A stretch of 64,000 nt of DNA from Methylophaga sp. (GTDB lineage: Bacteria; Pseudomonadota; Gammaproteobacteria; Nitrosococcales; Methylophagaceae): the NCBI GenBank assembly GCA_002733505.1, contig NVVW01000003.1:24446-88445 (forward strand), read 5' to 3'. A program made the position numbers and the translations under genes. This document shows positions 28,291 to 37,674 of this stretch, one piece after another (the stretch's first letter is position 1; each line of letters begins with the position of its first letter). The notes under the pieces are model-generated. The model worked only from the letters and a program-made list of their open reading frames with translations. It was not told the DNA's origin and did no database searches.

Positions 28291-29838
28291 CTATAGATTA
28301 TCGCCAGAAGGTGCTAGTGCACTTGATTCTTTGCTAGTCTTACGACGACGAGGGAATAAGGTGATTTTTGATACACCTGATGAGCTATCATTACCAAAGG
28401 TGAAGCCGTTTTGACCTTGCTGTGCAAACACATCATCTAATACCATTTCTTCATGGCCTGTTGGAATAACAAAACGATCTTCATAATTGGCGATAGCTAA
28501 ATAACGATACATTTCTTTGGCTTGATCTTCGCTTAAACCTGCGGCATCAAGAACCGTAGTATCGACAACCCCTTCAACATGGATGCTACGCATATAAGAG
28601 CGCATAGCAATCAACTTGTTTAATGAAGATAGAACGGGCGCTTCTTCACCAGCCGTTAATAGGTTGGCCAGATATTGAACAGGTAAACGCATAGCTTCAG
28701 CAACGGGAATCACACCGTCAGGACCCGTTGGCAGTCGGCCTTGATCAATCTTAGATTGAACAGGTGATAGGGGCGGGATATACCATACCATGGGTAATGT
28801 TCGGTACTCAGGATGCATGGGGAAGGCTATTTTCCAATCCATTGCCATTTTCCAAATAGGTGATTTTTGAGCTGCGATCAACATATCATCATTAATGCCA
28901 TCACGACGTGCTGCGGCAATCACTTCAGGATCATTGGGATCTAGGAATATGCTGCACTGTGCTTCATATAAATCCTGTGTATCATCCATGCTGGCCACTT
29001 CTTCAATGCGGTCAGCATCGTAAAGCATGATGCCGTTATAGCGAATACGTCCTACGCATGATTCTGAACATACCGTTGGTAAACCTGCTTCAACGCGAGG
29101 GTAACAACCGGTACATTTTTCAGCTTTACCTGATTCCCAGTTGTAGAATACTTTCTTGTATGGGCAGGCTGAGATACACATGCGCCAGCCACGACATTTA
29201 TCTTGGTCAACAAGAACAATACCGTCTTCTTCACGTTTATAAATTGAACCAGAAGGACATGAAGCAATACAGGATGCATTCAAACAATGGTTACAGATCC
29301 GCGGTAGATACATATGGAAAGTATTTTCAAACTCGCCATACATTTCTTTCTGAGCAATATCCATATTTTTGTCTTTAGAGCGATGTTTAAACTCACCCGC
29401 TAAATCATCTTCCCAGTTAGGACCCCAAGTGATTTTATCCATCACTTCACCAGTGATCTGAGAGATTGGACGAGCAGTGGGCGTTGCTTCTAATAACGGT
29501 GCATTTTGTAAGTGTGCGTAGTTAAACGTATAGGGCTCGTAATAATCATCAATTTCAGGCATATCTGGATTTGCGAAGATATTAAGCAATCGTTTGATCT
29601 TGCTGCCTGATTTTAATTGTAATTTACCATTGTTGAGTTCCCAGCCGCCATTCCATTTTTCTTGGTCTTCCCAGTTTTGAGGGAAGCCGACACCGGGTTT
29701 CGATTCAACATTATTAAACCACGCGTATTCCACACCTTCACGGTTAGTCCAAACATTTTTACAGGTTACTGAACAGGTATGACAACCAATACATTTGTCT
29801 AAATTAAAGACAAGGGCAAATTGAGCACGGACTTTCAT
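28291..29838 (-). CDS. narH: Respiratory nitrate reductase beta subunit (iron-sulfur)
   Basis: Electron-transfer subunit with three [4Fe-4S] and one [3Fe-4S] cluster. It has 515 residues from the chosen start. Cysteine clusters are visible in order: CIGCHTCSVTCKN near residue 16, CNHCLNASCIASCP, CRGWRMCISACPYKK (Trp replacing one Cys, the hallmark of the [3Fe-4S] site), and CTGCYPRVEAGLPTVCSESC. ATG 29838 is preferred over 29856 because AAAGG precedes it and it gives the conserved MKVRAQ start. There is an unusually wide gap to narG, with a hairpin in it. Confidence 0.96.
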   Translation of the reverse strand: MKVRAQFALVFNLDKCIGCHTCSVTCKNVWTNREGVEYAWFNNVESKPGVGFPQNWEDQEKWNGGWELNNGKLQLKSGSKIKRLLNIFANPDMPEIDDYYEPYTFNYAHLQNAPLLEATPTARPISQITGEVMDKITWGPNWEDDLAGEFKHRSKDKNMDIAQKEMYGEFENTFHMYLPRICNHCLNASCIASCPSGSIYKREEDGIVLVDQDKCRGWRMCISACPYKKVFYNWESGKAEKCTGCYPRVEAGLPTVCSESCVGRIRYNGIMLYDADRIEEVASMDDTQDLYEAQCSIFLDPNDPEVIAAARRDGINDDMLIAAQKSPIWKMAMDWKIAFPMHPEYRTLPMVWYIPPLSPVQSKIDQGRLPTGPDGVIPVAEAMRLPVQYLANLLTAGEEAPVLSSLNKLIAMRSYMRSIHVEGVVDTTVLDAAGLSEDQAKEMYRYLAIANYEDRFVIPTGHEEMVLDDVFAQQGQNGFTFGNDSSSGVSKITLFPRRRKTSKESSALAPSGDNL

Positions 29839-29897
29839 AATGAGACCTTTGCACAATTTGAGTGCGGTTTAGATGAATTAGAAAATAGTGCATTTTC

Positions 29898-29945
29898 ACC
29901 GAAAAAAGGAGAAAAATAGTGAACTATTGGCCGAGTTTTTTCGGT
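29898..29945. promoter_or_regulatory. Hairpin in the narG-narH spacer
   Basis: narG and narH are normally only a few bases apart; here they are separated by 173. The spacer holds a perfect 10-bp inverted repeat (ACCGAAAAAA at 29898-29907, TTTTTTCGGT at 29936-29945) with a smaller nested stem (AATAG/CTATT). On the minus strand it resembles an attenuator or mRNA stabiliser between the two genes. It could also be an RNA processing site. Confidence 0.45.
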
Positions 29946-30011
29946 GGTAAGGTGCATTTTATGGTTTATATAAAGTGCGCTTAAACTGTGTAAAAATCTC
30001 ATAACATTCTC

Positions 30012-33000
30012 CTATTTTTTGCCTATGCCGACAGGGTTGAGCTGCGCTTCACGTTCATCAGTAAGCGGGCGTTCTAACCAATCAATATCTTGGTCTTCAA
30101 GTTTGTGGATCACGACCATTTCATCACGCTGGCTACCTACGGTGCCATAGTAATTAAAGGCATATGATAATTGGGCATAACCACCAATCATATTGGTTGG
30201 TTTCATCGCGATACGGGTTACCGAGTTCAAAATACCGCCTCGTTTACCAGTTGAAGGTGAGCCCGGTACATTCACATTCTTCTCTTGAGCGTGATACATC
30301 ATCGCCATACCATTGGGTATGCGTTGTGAAATAACAGCTCGAGTAATGGTTGCACCATTGGCATTGATTATTTCAATCCAATCGTTATCGACTAGGCCGA
30401 TTACTTTGGCATCTTCCTCAGAAATCCAGGTGTATGGGCCACCGCGGAATAACTGCAACATACGTAAGTTATCTTGATACGTTGAATGAATACCCCATTT
30501 TGAATGCGGTGTGATCCAGCTCAACGTTAGATGAGGTTTTTTGCGAACTTCATCAGGCAATTTTTCATGTGCTTTCATATCAATCGGTGGGCGATATGTG
30601 CAACACCCTTCACCAAAGTCCAACATCCATTCATGATCTTGATAGAAATGGGCGCGACCAGTCAGTGTTCTAAAAGGAATATGTTCATGCACATTGGTAT
30701 AACCCGCCGTGTACGATACATGTTCTGATTCAATACCTGACCACGTTGGCGCAGTAATAATCTTGCGTGGTTGTGCTTGAATATCACGGAAGGTCACTTT
30801 TTCTTCTTGCCTGCCAGCATAGAGGTGATGATGATCAAGCCCTGTTTTTTTCGATAATGCAGTCCATGCTTTATGCGCTACTTCACCATTAGTTTCTGGT
30901 GCCATACGCATCACCGAATCACAGACATAAATATCTTCTTCTAATGACGGCATACCAAATGAAACACCAGGCACTTTCACCGTATAGTTCAGCTTTTTAA
31001 GCTCTTCGTATTCTTGATCAGTGTTCCAATCAATACCTTTAATGCTGTTACCCAGCTTGGTCATTAACGGGCCAAGTGCAATGTATTTGTTATAGATACT
31101 GCCATAATCACGTTCAACAATCTTAATCAATGGCATTGTTTTACCGGGAATAGGCTCACATTCGCCACGCTTCCAATCTTTAACTTCACCAAACGGCTGT
31201 GCTAACTCAAAAGGAGAATCATGTTGCATAGGTAATGCCACCACATCTTTTCTTACACCAAGATGTTCGCCACCTAATTCGCTAAATTTTTTCGCTAAGG
31301 CTTGGAATATTTGCCAATCTGATTTAGATTCCCAACCTGGCGATACGGCCTCAGATAATGGGTGAATGAACGGATGCATATCGGTAGTATTCAAGTCATT
31401 TTTTTCATACCACGTAGCGGTTGGTAAAACGATATCTGAATACGCACCGGTTGAGTTGAGGCGGAAGTTGATATCAACCATTAAATCTAATTTAGCGATC
31501 GGCGCTTCTTCATGCCATTTAACTTCTTTAGTGCCTCTACCATCGCCACTTTCTTGCATTACACCATTTTGTGCGCCAAGAAGATGTTTAAGGAAGTATT
31601 CATGCCCTTTAGCAGATGTACCAATTAAGTTGGCACGCCATACAAATAAGTTACGAGGCCAGTTTTCTGGTGCATCGACATCAGCAAAAGCGACGTCTAA
31701 TTCTCCTGACTTTAATTTATCGGCAATAAAGCCACCAATACTTGCTTCGTCAGCCTTGCCCGCTGCTTCGGCTTCTTTTGCCAATTCTATTGGGTTCTTG
31801 TTCCAGTGAGGGGCAGAAGGTAACCAGCCTAAACGCGTTGCCACGATATTGTAATCAGCGATGGTATAACCTTTATATTTTGCTTTCGCTGCGGGGTGTT
31901 GTAGTTCGTCTGGGTTTATCGTGTCATAACGCCATTGATCAGTATGGAAATACCAATAGGATGTAGAGTTCTGATGACGAGGTGGACGCTGCCAATCAAG
32001 TGCGAAGGCAATCGGTGCCCAACCCGCTTGAGGACGCAGTTTTTCTTGGCCTACATAATGTGCCCAACCACCACCTGATTGACCTACGCAACCACACATG
32101 TGAAGCAAGTTCATAATTGAGCGGTAGCTTAAATCATTGTGATACCAGTGATTGATCGCTGCACCCATAATGATCATTGATTTGCCGGTTGTTTTAGCTG
32201 CATTATCAGCAAACTCACGACCTGTGCGTTCAATATCAGCCGCTTTAACGCCGGTTACTTTTTCTGACCAAGCCGGTGTGTAAGCTACATTAGCATCAGC
32301 ATACGATTTAGCTACATTGTCGCCACCCAAACCACGATCTAGACTGTAGTTAGAAAGTTGTAGGTCAAATACGCTGGTGACAAAGACTTCTTCACCATTT
32401 GCCAGTGTTAGTTTTCTAACAGGCATGTTTCTCCACAATAAATCAGGCTCATCTGGCGTAAAGTGAGGGAAGCATACAGAAACCACTTCATCATGATTAC
32501 CGAGACAAGATAGTTCTTCAACAATATCTTTTTTGCCAGCTTTTGGAAGCAAATTCCATTTACCTTCTTCACCCCAACGAAAACCAATTGAGCCATTGGG
32601 TGCAACAAAGCTTTTGCTGGTTTCATCGTAGACAATGGTTTTCCATTCGGGATTATTATCTTCACCTAGATTTTTAGCAAAATCTGAGGCTCTTAAACAG
32701 CGATCCGATACATAGCCATCTTCATATTGTCGCAAGATAACCTGAATCGGTAAATCCGTATTTTGGCGTGCATAATCGATAAAGTAAGGTACTTGCTTAT
32801 CGATATAGAATTCTTTTAATGCCACATGACCCATGGCCATAAATGCTGCTGCATCGGTACCTTGTTTAACCGGCATCCAGAGATCAGCAAATTTTACATA
32901 TTCAGCATAATCAGGTGCCATTGACACAACTTTAGTCCCTTTATAACGTGCTTCAGTCATAAAGTGGGCATCGGGTGTACGTGTCATCGGCAAGTTAGCA

Positions 33001-33761
33001 CCGGTGATGATTAAGTAGGTTGAGTTATACCAATCAGCGGATTCTGGTACGTCTGTTTGCTCGCCCCATGTTTGTGGGCTGGCGGCAGGTAAATCACAAT
33101 ACCAATCATAAAAAGAGCCGACAGCTGCACCGATGAGAGAGAGATACCGAGAGCCGGCGGCGTAAGAAATCATCGACATGGCAGGGATAGGTGAGAACCC
33201 ATAGATACGGTCTGGCCCCCATTTGTCGATAGTATAAACGTTGGCAGCTACAGTAATTTCAGTCACTTCATCCCATGTTGCACGAACAAAGCCGCCTAAA
33301 CCACGAACAGAGGTGTATTTTTTGCGTTTATTTTCATCTGCTTGAATCGCTGCCCATGCATCTACAGGCTTTTTGCCTGAGCGACGTTCAGCACGATAAA
33401 GTTCAAGCAAACGACCACGAATAAGAGGATATTTAATGCGGTGTGGACTATATAGATACCATGAGAAACTAGCGCCACGCTGACAACCGCGAGGTTCATG
33501 ATTTGGCATGTCTTCACGGGTGCGAGGGTAATCTGTTTGTTGCATTTCAAATGCAACTAAACCGCCTTTAACAAAAATCTTCCATGAACAACCACCAGTA
33601 CAGTTCACCCCATGTGTAGAACGTACCACTTTGTCATGACGCCAGCGATTACGATAACCTTCTTCCCAGTCACGATCTTCATTAGTTACGATGCCATGAT
33701 TATCTGAGAAGGTATCTTTAACCTTATCAAAGAAATTTAGCCTATCTAAAAAATGACTCAT
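30012..33761 (-). CDS. narG: Respiratory nitrate reductase alpha subunit (molybdenum)
   Basis: Catalytic subunit reducing nitrate to nitrite with a bis-MGD molybdenum cofactor on the cytoplasmic face. It has 1249 residues, the family norm. The FS0 [4Fe-4S] site is ligated by His50, Cys54, Cys58 and Cys93 (HGVNCTGGCSW, RGCQRG). The Mo-ligating aspartate lies in SFYDWYCDLPAASPQTWGEQ near residue 223. There is no twin-arginine signal, consistent with a cytoplasmic orientation. It is first of narGHJI and follows the NarK2-like gene, with a hairpin in the 77-base space. Confidence 0.97.
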   Translation of the reverse strand: MSHFLDRLNFFDKVKDTFSDNHGIVTNEDRDWEEGYRNRWRHDKVVRSTHGVNCTGGCSWKIFVKGGLVAFEMQQTDYPRTREDMPNHEPRGCQRGASFSWYLYSPHRIKYPLIRGRLLELYRAERRSGKKPVDAWAAIQADENKRKKYTSVRGLGGFVRATWDEVTEITVAANVYTIDKWGPDRIYGFSPIPAMSMISYAAGSRYLSLIGAAVGSFYDWYCDLPAASPQTWGEQTDVPESADWYNSTYLIITGANLPMTRTPDAHFMTEARYKGTKVVSMAPDYAEYVKFADLWMPVKQGTDAAAFMAMGHVALKEFYIDKQVPYFIDYARQNTDLPIQVILRQYEDGYVSDRCLRASDFAKNLGEDNNPEWKTIVYDETSKSFVAPNGSIGFRWGEEGKWNLLPKAGKKDIVEELSCLGNHDEVVSVCFPHFTPDEPDLLWRNMPVRKLTLANGEEVFVTSVFDLQLSNYSLDRGLGGDNVAKSYADANVAYTPAWSEKVTGVKAADIERTGREFADNAAKTTGKSMIIMGAAINHWYHNDLSYRSIMNLLHMCGCVGQSGGGWAHYVGQEKLRPQAGWAPIAFALDWQRPPRHQNSTSYWYFHTDQWRYDTINPDELQHPAAKAKYKGYTIADYNIVATRLGWLPSAPHWNKNPIELAKEAEAAGKADEASIGGFIADKLKSGELDVAFADVDAPENWPRNLFVWRANLIGTSAKGHEYFLKHLLGAQNGVMQESGDGRGTKEVKWHEEAPIAKLDLMVDINFRLNSTGAYSDIVLPTATWYEKNDLNTTDMHPFIHPLSEAVSPGWESKSDWQIFQALAKKFSELGGEHLGVRKDVVALPMQHDSPFELAQPFGEVKDWKRGECEPIPGKTMPLIKIVERDYGSIYNKYIALGPLMTKLGNSIKGIDWNTDQEYEELKKLNYTVKVPGVSFGMPSLEEDIYVCDSVMRMAPETNGEVAHKAWTALSKKTGLDHHHLYAGRQEEKVTFRDIQAQPRKIITAPTWSGIESEHVSYTAGYTNVHEHIPFRTLTGRAHFYQDHEWMLDFGEGCCTYRPPIDMKAHEKLPDEVRKKPHLTLSWITPHSKWGIHSTYQDNLRMLQLFRGGPYTWISEEDAKVIGLVDNDWIEIINANGATITRAVISQRIPNGMAMMYHAQEKNVNVPGSPSTGKRGGILNSVTRIAMKPTNMIGGYAQLSYAFNYYGTVGSQRDEMVVIHKLEDQDIDWLERPLTDEREAQLNPVGIGKK

Positions 33762-33802
33762 TTTTCTCTCTCCGTTTTTACGTTTGCTGCTAATACTTAA
33801 AT

Positions 33803-33831
33803 AAAGGCAGTCAGTGCATCTGACTGCCTTA
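33803..33831 (-). terminator. Hairpin between the second narK and narG
   Basis: AAGGCAGTCAG and CTGACTGCCTT form a perfect 11-bp stem with a 5-base loop, followed on the minus strand by TATTTAAG. It is a probable partial terminator that would lower or separate narGHJI transcription relative to the narK genes. Confidence 0.65.
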
Positions 33832-33838
33832 CTGTTTA

Positions 33839-35458
33839 CTAAGGGTTATAAAACTCTACATTTTTACGTAAGTAGAACCACCAGTTAATGACCATGCAGA
33901 CCACATAGAAAATGGCGAAACCATACAATGCATTTTCAGGTGTTGTTGCTTTAATTTGTTCACCAAACACTTTAGGGATAATGAATGCACCGTAAGCGGC
34001 TACCGCTGATGTCCAACCTAATACTGGCCCCGCTTGTTCTTTATTAAATACCTGTGAGATAGTACGGAAAGTTGATCCGTTACCCACACCCGTTGCAGCG
34101 AAAAGCACCACAAACAAAATTAAGAAAGGCACAAAGAATTCTTCAGGCGTTGCTGAAGCATAAGCTTGTTTCATAAAGTATGCGACACCTAATGCCGATA
34201 CCACCATAATCGCTGAGATAATTTGGGTGACTTTTGCACCGCCCATTTTATCAGCAAGCATGCCGCCGAATGGACGAATTAATGCACCTACAAAGGCACC
34301 CATCCAAGCGTAAGTTAATGCTGATGGGCCATTAGGGTTAACAGTATCATGGGTCATTATCCCGTCGACTAATATATGTTGAAAACCAAACACCACTTTA
34401 ATAGACAAGGCTAAGGTAGCGGCATAACCAATAAATGAACCAAAAGTCATGATATAAATAACGGTCATTGCCCAAGTGTGTTTATTATTAAAGATTTTAT
34501 ATTGGCGGTTTAAGCCTTCTTTATAATCATTGCCTAAAGGTAACATTTTCAATAAAAATACGGTCAGTGCAATGATGATAGGCAGGGTGACCCATTTACT
34601 GAGCATGATCCCTGAGCCACTTACTGCTTCAGGCAACATTAACCATAAACCAAATGCAGCTGTTGCTAGACCTAAAACCAACATCACAATAATTTTTATA
34701 AAGGCACTCATGGTAGAGCCAATGTTAGGTGATACATGGTCATCAGTGATGTTGTTCATGCCCATCCATGTGGCGATTGAAAGTGGAATTAAGACAATCA
34801 ACCAGATATAACCTGCATTTTGAATATAGGTTTCAGTGCCAGCTGGGATCTTGCCAATGAGTGTGCCGGATGAAATTTCTAAAGCCATTGATCCGCCAGT
34901 GAAACCCACCGCTAGTGTCATGGCAAGTGGAATTAAGATTTGCATGGTGGTGACACCAAAGTTACCTAAGCCGGCGTTCATGCCCAATGAAAAACCTTGC
35001 ACTTTTTTAGGGTAGAAGAAAGAGATATTTGACATTGAAGAAGCAAAGTTACCGCCACCAATACCCGATAATAAAGCTAGGATCTGGAAGTGCCAAAATG
35101 GCGTGTCAGGGTTAGATAATGCAATACCAACACCTAATGCAGGCAATATTAATAATGTTGTTGTTAAGAAAATGGTATTTCGACCGCCCGCTAAACGAAT
35201 AAAGAAGGTCGATGGAATGCGGAGTGTTGCCCCTGAAAGACCTGCAATGGCAGTTAAAGTAAATAATTGTGATTTTTCAAAGCCACCATAACCAAGGTTA
35301 AGCATTTGTACGGTAATAATGCCCCACATTAGCCATATAGCAAAACCACTTAACAGGCTTGGAATGGAGATCCATAGATTCCTGTTAGCAATGTGCTTAC
35401 CTTCAGATTGCCAGAACTGCTCGTCCTCAACATCCCATTTTTTTAAATCATTTGACAT
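33839..35458 (-). CDS. narK2: NarK2-type nitrate/nitrite transporter (MFS, NNP family)
   Basis: 539 residues with about twelve to fourteen hydrophobic helices. The NNP family signature is present: GGGNFASSMSNISFFYP near residue 135 and the second glycine-rich GVGNGSTFRTI near residue 470. Conserved arginines for anion binding occur in LRIPSTFFIRLAGGR and ALIRPFGG. Nitrite-exporting antiporters of this group are often paired with a nitrate importer (family knowledge). It starts 15 bases after the other narK. Which of the two performs import is inferred from the type only. Confidence 0.92.
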   Translation of the reverse strand: MSNDLKKWDVEDEQFWQSEGKHIANRNLWISIPSLLSGFAIWLMWGIITVQMLNLGYGGFEKSQLFTLTAIAGLSGATLRIPSTFFIRLAGGRNTIFLTTTLLILPALGVGIALSNPDTPFWHFQILALLSGIGGGNFASSMSNISFFYPKKVQGFSLGMNAGLGNFGVTTMQILIPLAMTLAVGFTGGSMALEISSGTLIGKIPAGTETYIQNAGYIWLIVLIPLSIATWMGMNNITDDHVSPNIGSTMSAFIKIIVMLVLGLATAAFGLWLMLPEAVSGSGIMLSKWVTLPIIIALTVFLLKMLPLGNDYKEGLNRQYKIFNNKHTWAMTVIYIMTFGSFIGYAATLALSIKVVFGFQHILVDGIMTHDTVNPNGPSALTYAWMGAFVGALIRPFGGMLADKMGGAKVTQIISAIMVVSALGVAYFMKQAYASATPEEFFVPFLILFVVLFAATGVGNGSTFRTISQVFNKEQAGPVLGWTSAVAAYGAFIIPKVFGEQIKATTPENALYGFAIFYVVCMVINWWFYLRKNVEFYNP

Positions 35459-35472
35459 GACTACCCCTTTTA

Positions 35473-36744
35473 TTATTCAGCTATTTCAGCAACTTTTGTT
35501 GCTAAGTATTGTTGATGTTGATCCTTATCTCTTGGTCGCACTTCAGTCCAATACATCCAAACTAATGACACCCAAACAACGCCAAACATCAACATAAATA
35601 CAGAAGTGCGGACACCGGTTAGATCAACTAAGGCACCAAACATAATAGGTAAGAAGAAACCGCCCATACCGCCGGCCAGCCCAACAATACCTGAAATCAC
35701 ACCGATATTATGGGTGTAGTCATCGGCGATATATTTGAACACTGATGCTTTACCAATCGCAAAGGCAATACCGATAGTGAACATCAAGATGGTAAATACA
35801 GTTACGCTTAAACCAATATGGAAATCCATTTGACCGTCCACAGTCATAATGCTTAACTGCGTTTGTGGGTAAGAAAGGAAAAACAGGCATACTAATGAAA
35901 CCCATAACACCCACCATGTCACGGTATGCGCACCATGTTTATCTGAAAAATAGCCACCAAGAGCACGTAAAATCCCACCCGGTAATGAGAAGGCAGCGGC
36001 TAATAGAGCCGCCGTTTTAAGGTCAAAGCCATATTCAGCGATATAGTATTGAGTCATCCAGAGTGCTAAAGCGACATAACCACCAAATACAATGGAATAA
36101 TATTGGCAAAGCTTCCACACCACGGGGTCTTTTAATGCTTTTAATTCTTCAGCAAGGCTAAATTTTTTGTTCATTTTGTGAGCGGGATCATCATAGGTAA
36201 ATAGCCAGAAAAGAATGGCCGTTACAGTCATTAAGATGGCATAGACTTTTGGTACCATTGCCCAACCATAAGCAACCACAATGCTAGGGGCGACTAATTT
36301 AGTTATCGCGGCTCCCACATTACCAGCGCCGAAAATACCCATTGCCGTGCCTTGTTGGTTTCTAGGAAACCAGCGAGCAACATAAGCTATACCAACCGTA
36401 AATGAAGCGCCAGCAAGACCAACAAATAAGCCCAATACCAAATAATGCCAATATTCGGTGCCGGCAGAGATAAACCAAATGGGGAAAATAGTGGCGATCA
36501 TCAAGCCCATAAAGACGATTCGACCACCGTAAATATCGGTTAAGATACCGACAGGCAACCTAAATAATGAACCCGTCAATACCGGCATGGCAATTAAAAT
36601 ACCAAATTGGGTTTCATTCAATCCCAGTGTTTCTTTAATGGGGATGCCGATAACGGCAAACATCATCCATATCATAAAACAGACGGTGAACGAAAAGGTA
36701 CTTGCTGCTGTGACAGACCATGCCTTGGCTTTCTGGGTGGGCAT
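35473..36744 (-). CDS. narK: NarK1-type nitrate transporter (MFS, NNP family)
   Basis: About 423 residues with twelve hydrophobic helices. The NNP signature GLAGASFTVGIAYVARWFPR occurs near residue 110 and the second GLAGGMGGFFLP near residue 350; LFRLPVGILTD is the conserved arginine helix. This shorter form corresponds to NarK1-like nitrate:proton symporters. ATG 36744 is preferred over 36756 because GGAGAG precedes it by 4 bases. It is the first gene after narL in the narK-narK-narGHJI run, so its 258-base leader is where NarL or Fnr control is expected; I found no clean Fnr box. Confidence 0.92.
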   Translation of the reverse strand: MPTQKAKAWSVTAASTFSFTVCFMIWMMFAVIGIPIKETLGLNETQFGILIAMPVLTGSLFRLPVGILTDIYGGRIVFMGLMIATIFPIWFISAGTEYWHYLVLGLFVGLAGASFTVGIAYVARWFPRNQQGTAMGIFGAGNVGAAITKLVAPSIVVAYGWAMVPKVYAILMTVTAILFWLFTYDDPAHKMNKKFSLAEELKALKDPVVWKLCQYYSIVFGGYVALALWMTQYYIAEYGFDLKTAALLAAAFSLPGGILRALGGYFSDKHGAHTVTWWVLWVSLVCLFFLSYPQTQLSIMTVDGQMDFHIGLSVTVFTILMFTIGIAFAIGKASVFKYIADDYTHNIGVISGIVGLAGGMGGFFLPIMFGALVDLTGVRTSVFMLMFGVVWVSLVWMYWTEVRPRDKDQHQQYLATKVAEIAE

Positions 36745-36780
36745 TTTACTCTCCATAAAATACTAAATTTGCATAGTGTT

Positions 36781-36852
36781 AGGATAGGCGCATTGGCTGT
36801 AATAACCTATCCTCCAGAAGCATAGGTTTGCAAGAAATAAGAACTAGTTCTT
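36781..36852. promoter_or_regulatory. Two palindromic sites upstream of the narK genes
   Basis: AGGATAGG at 36781-36788 and CCTATCCT at 36806-36813 form an 8-bp inverted repeat with a 17-base spacer. At 36839-36852 lies a perfect 14-base palindrome, AAGAACTAGTTCTT. Both fall within 110 bases of the narK start. Neither matches the Fnr consensus (TTGAT-N4-ATCAA) or a clear NarL heptamer pair, so the cognate factor is unknown. Confidence 0.4.
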
Positions 36853-36905
36853 TTGGGTAGGGTGGAGGATTTGAAGAAGCCAACTAAAATCTAATTTGAA
36901 GTTAA

Positions 36906-36980
36906 ACCACAGAGACACAGAGAGCGCAGAGGAAGAAAATTTAGCCATTAAAAACTCTGTGTTCTCTGTGTCTCTGTGGT
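36906..36980. repeat. CACAGAG inverted repeat (18-bp perfect arms)
   Basis: ACCACAGAGACACAGAGA at 36906-36923 and its exact complement at 36963-36980, with a 39-base centre. It is the most complete copy in the window; partial copies lie at 24212-24247 and 62517-62545. It is non-coding and sits between narL and the narK genes, where the transcript could fold into a long hairpin. Confidence 0.75.
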
Positions 36981-37014
36981 GAACACTTAAAACAACAGGA
37001 AAAGCTTTTACTCT

Positions 37015-37674
37015 CTAATCTTGCTTAGGCATTAAGCCATGTTCAACAGCATAAACTGCCGCTTGAACACGGCTACTGATTTTGAGTTTTCGCAATATGC
37101 CTTGTACATGAATTTTGACTGTTGACTCTGCTAAATCAAGGATTCGAGCTATACTCTTATTGCTTTCACCTTGAGCTAACATGATAATGATTTCACTTTC
37201 ACGAGGCGTTAATTTTATCGTTTTTTTTTCAGGTTTTTGTTCAACTATAGGCTTGCGAACTGCCTCTATAAGTGCGGCAGACATTTGAGGCGACATAACA
37301 GTCTCACCATTAATGGCTTTGCGAATGGAATCAACCAGAAAATCGATTTCAATATTTTTGAGTAAATAACCTCGAGCACCACTGCGTAAAGCTTGCATCA
37401 AGTCTTGAGCATCTTCTGAAACGGTTAACATTAATACCGCCGTTTCAGGCACCTCTTCAGCTAACATCTGCAATGCCTCTAAACCACTAGTTTCAGGCAT
37501 ATGTAAATCGAGTAAGATTACATCTGGTTTAAGTTGCTTGGCTCGTTTAACGCCTTCAAGCCCATCACTGGCCTCACCTACCACCTCAAAACCTTGCTGG
37601 CTTTCAAGCAAGGATTTGATACCGTTGCGGAATAGGCTGTGATCATCGACTAATAAAATACGAATTATATTCAT
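37015..37674 (-). CDS. narL: Nitrate/nitrite response regulator
   Basis: 219 residues. The receiver domain carries VDDHS at the acidic pocket and the phospho-acceptor Asp56 in DVILLDLHMP. A LuxR-type helix-turn-helix covers about residues 150-210 (LTPRESEIIIMLAQGESNKSIARIL). It overlaps the narX stop by 4 bases (ATGA), so sensor and regulator are translationally coupled. NarL-type proteins activate nar and narK genes under nitrate; the targets here are presumably the genes immediately downstream. Confidence 0.94.
   Translation of the reverse strand: MNIIRILLVDDHSLFRNGIKSLLESQQGFEVVGEASDGLEGVKRAKQLKPDVILLDLHMPETSGLEALQMLAEEVPETAVLMLTVSEDAQDLMQALRSGARGYLLKNIEIDFLVDSIRKAINGETVMSPQMSAALIEAVRKPIVEQKPEKKTIKLTPRESEIIIMLAQGESNKSIARILDLAESTVKIHVQGILRKLKISSRVQAAVYAVEHGLMPKQD

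Noticed and set aside
36757..37014. Fnr box for the nar block
   Set aside because: No sequence close to TTGAT-N4-ATCAA was found on either strand.
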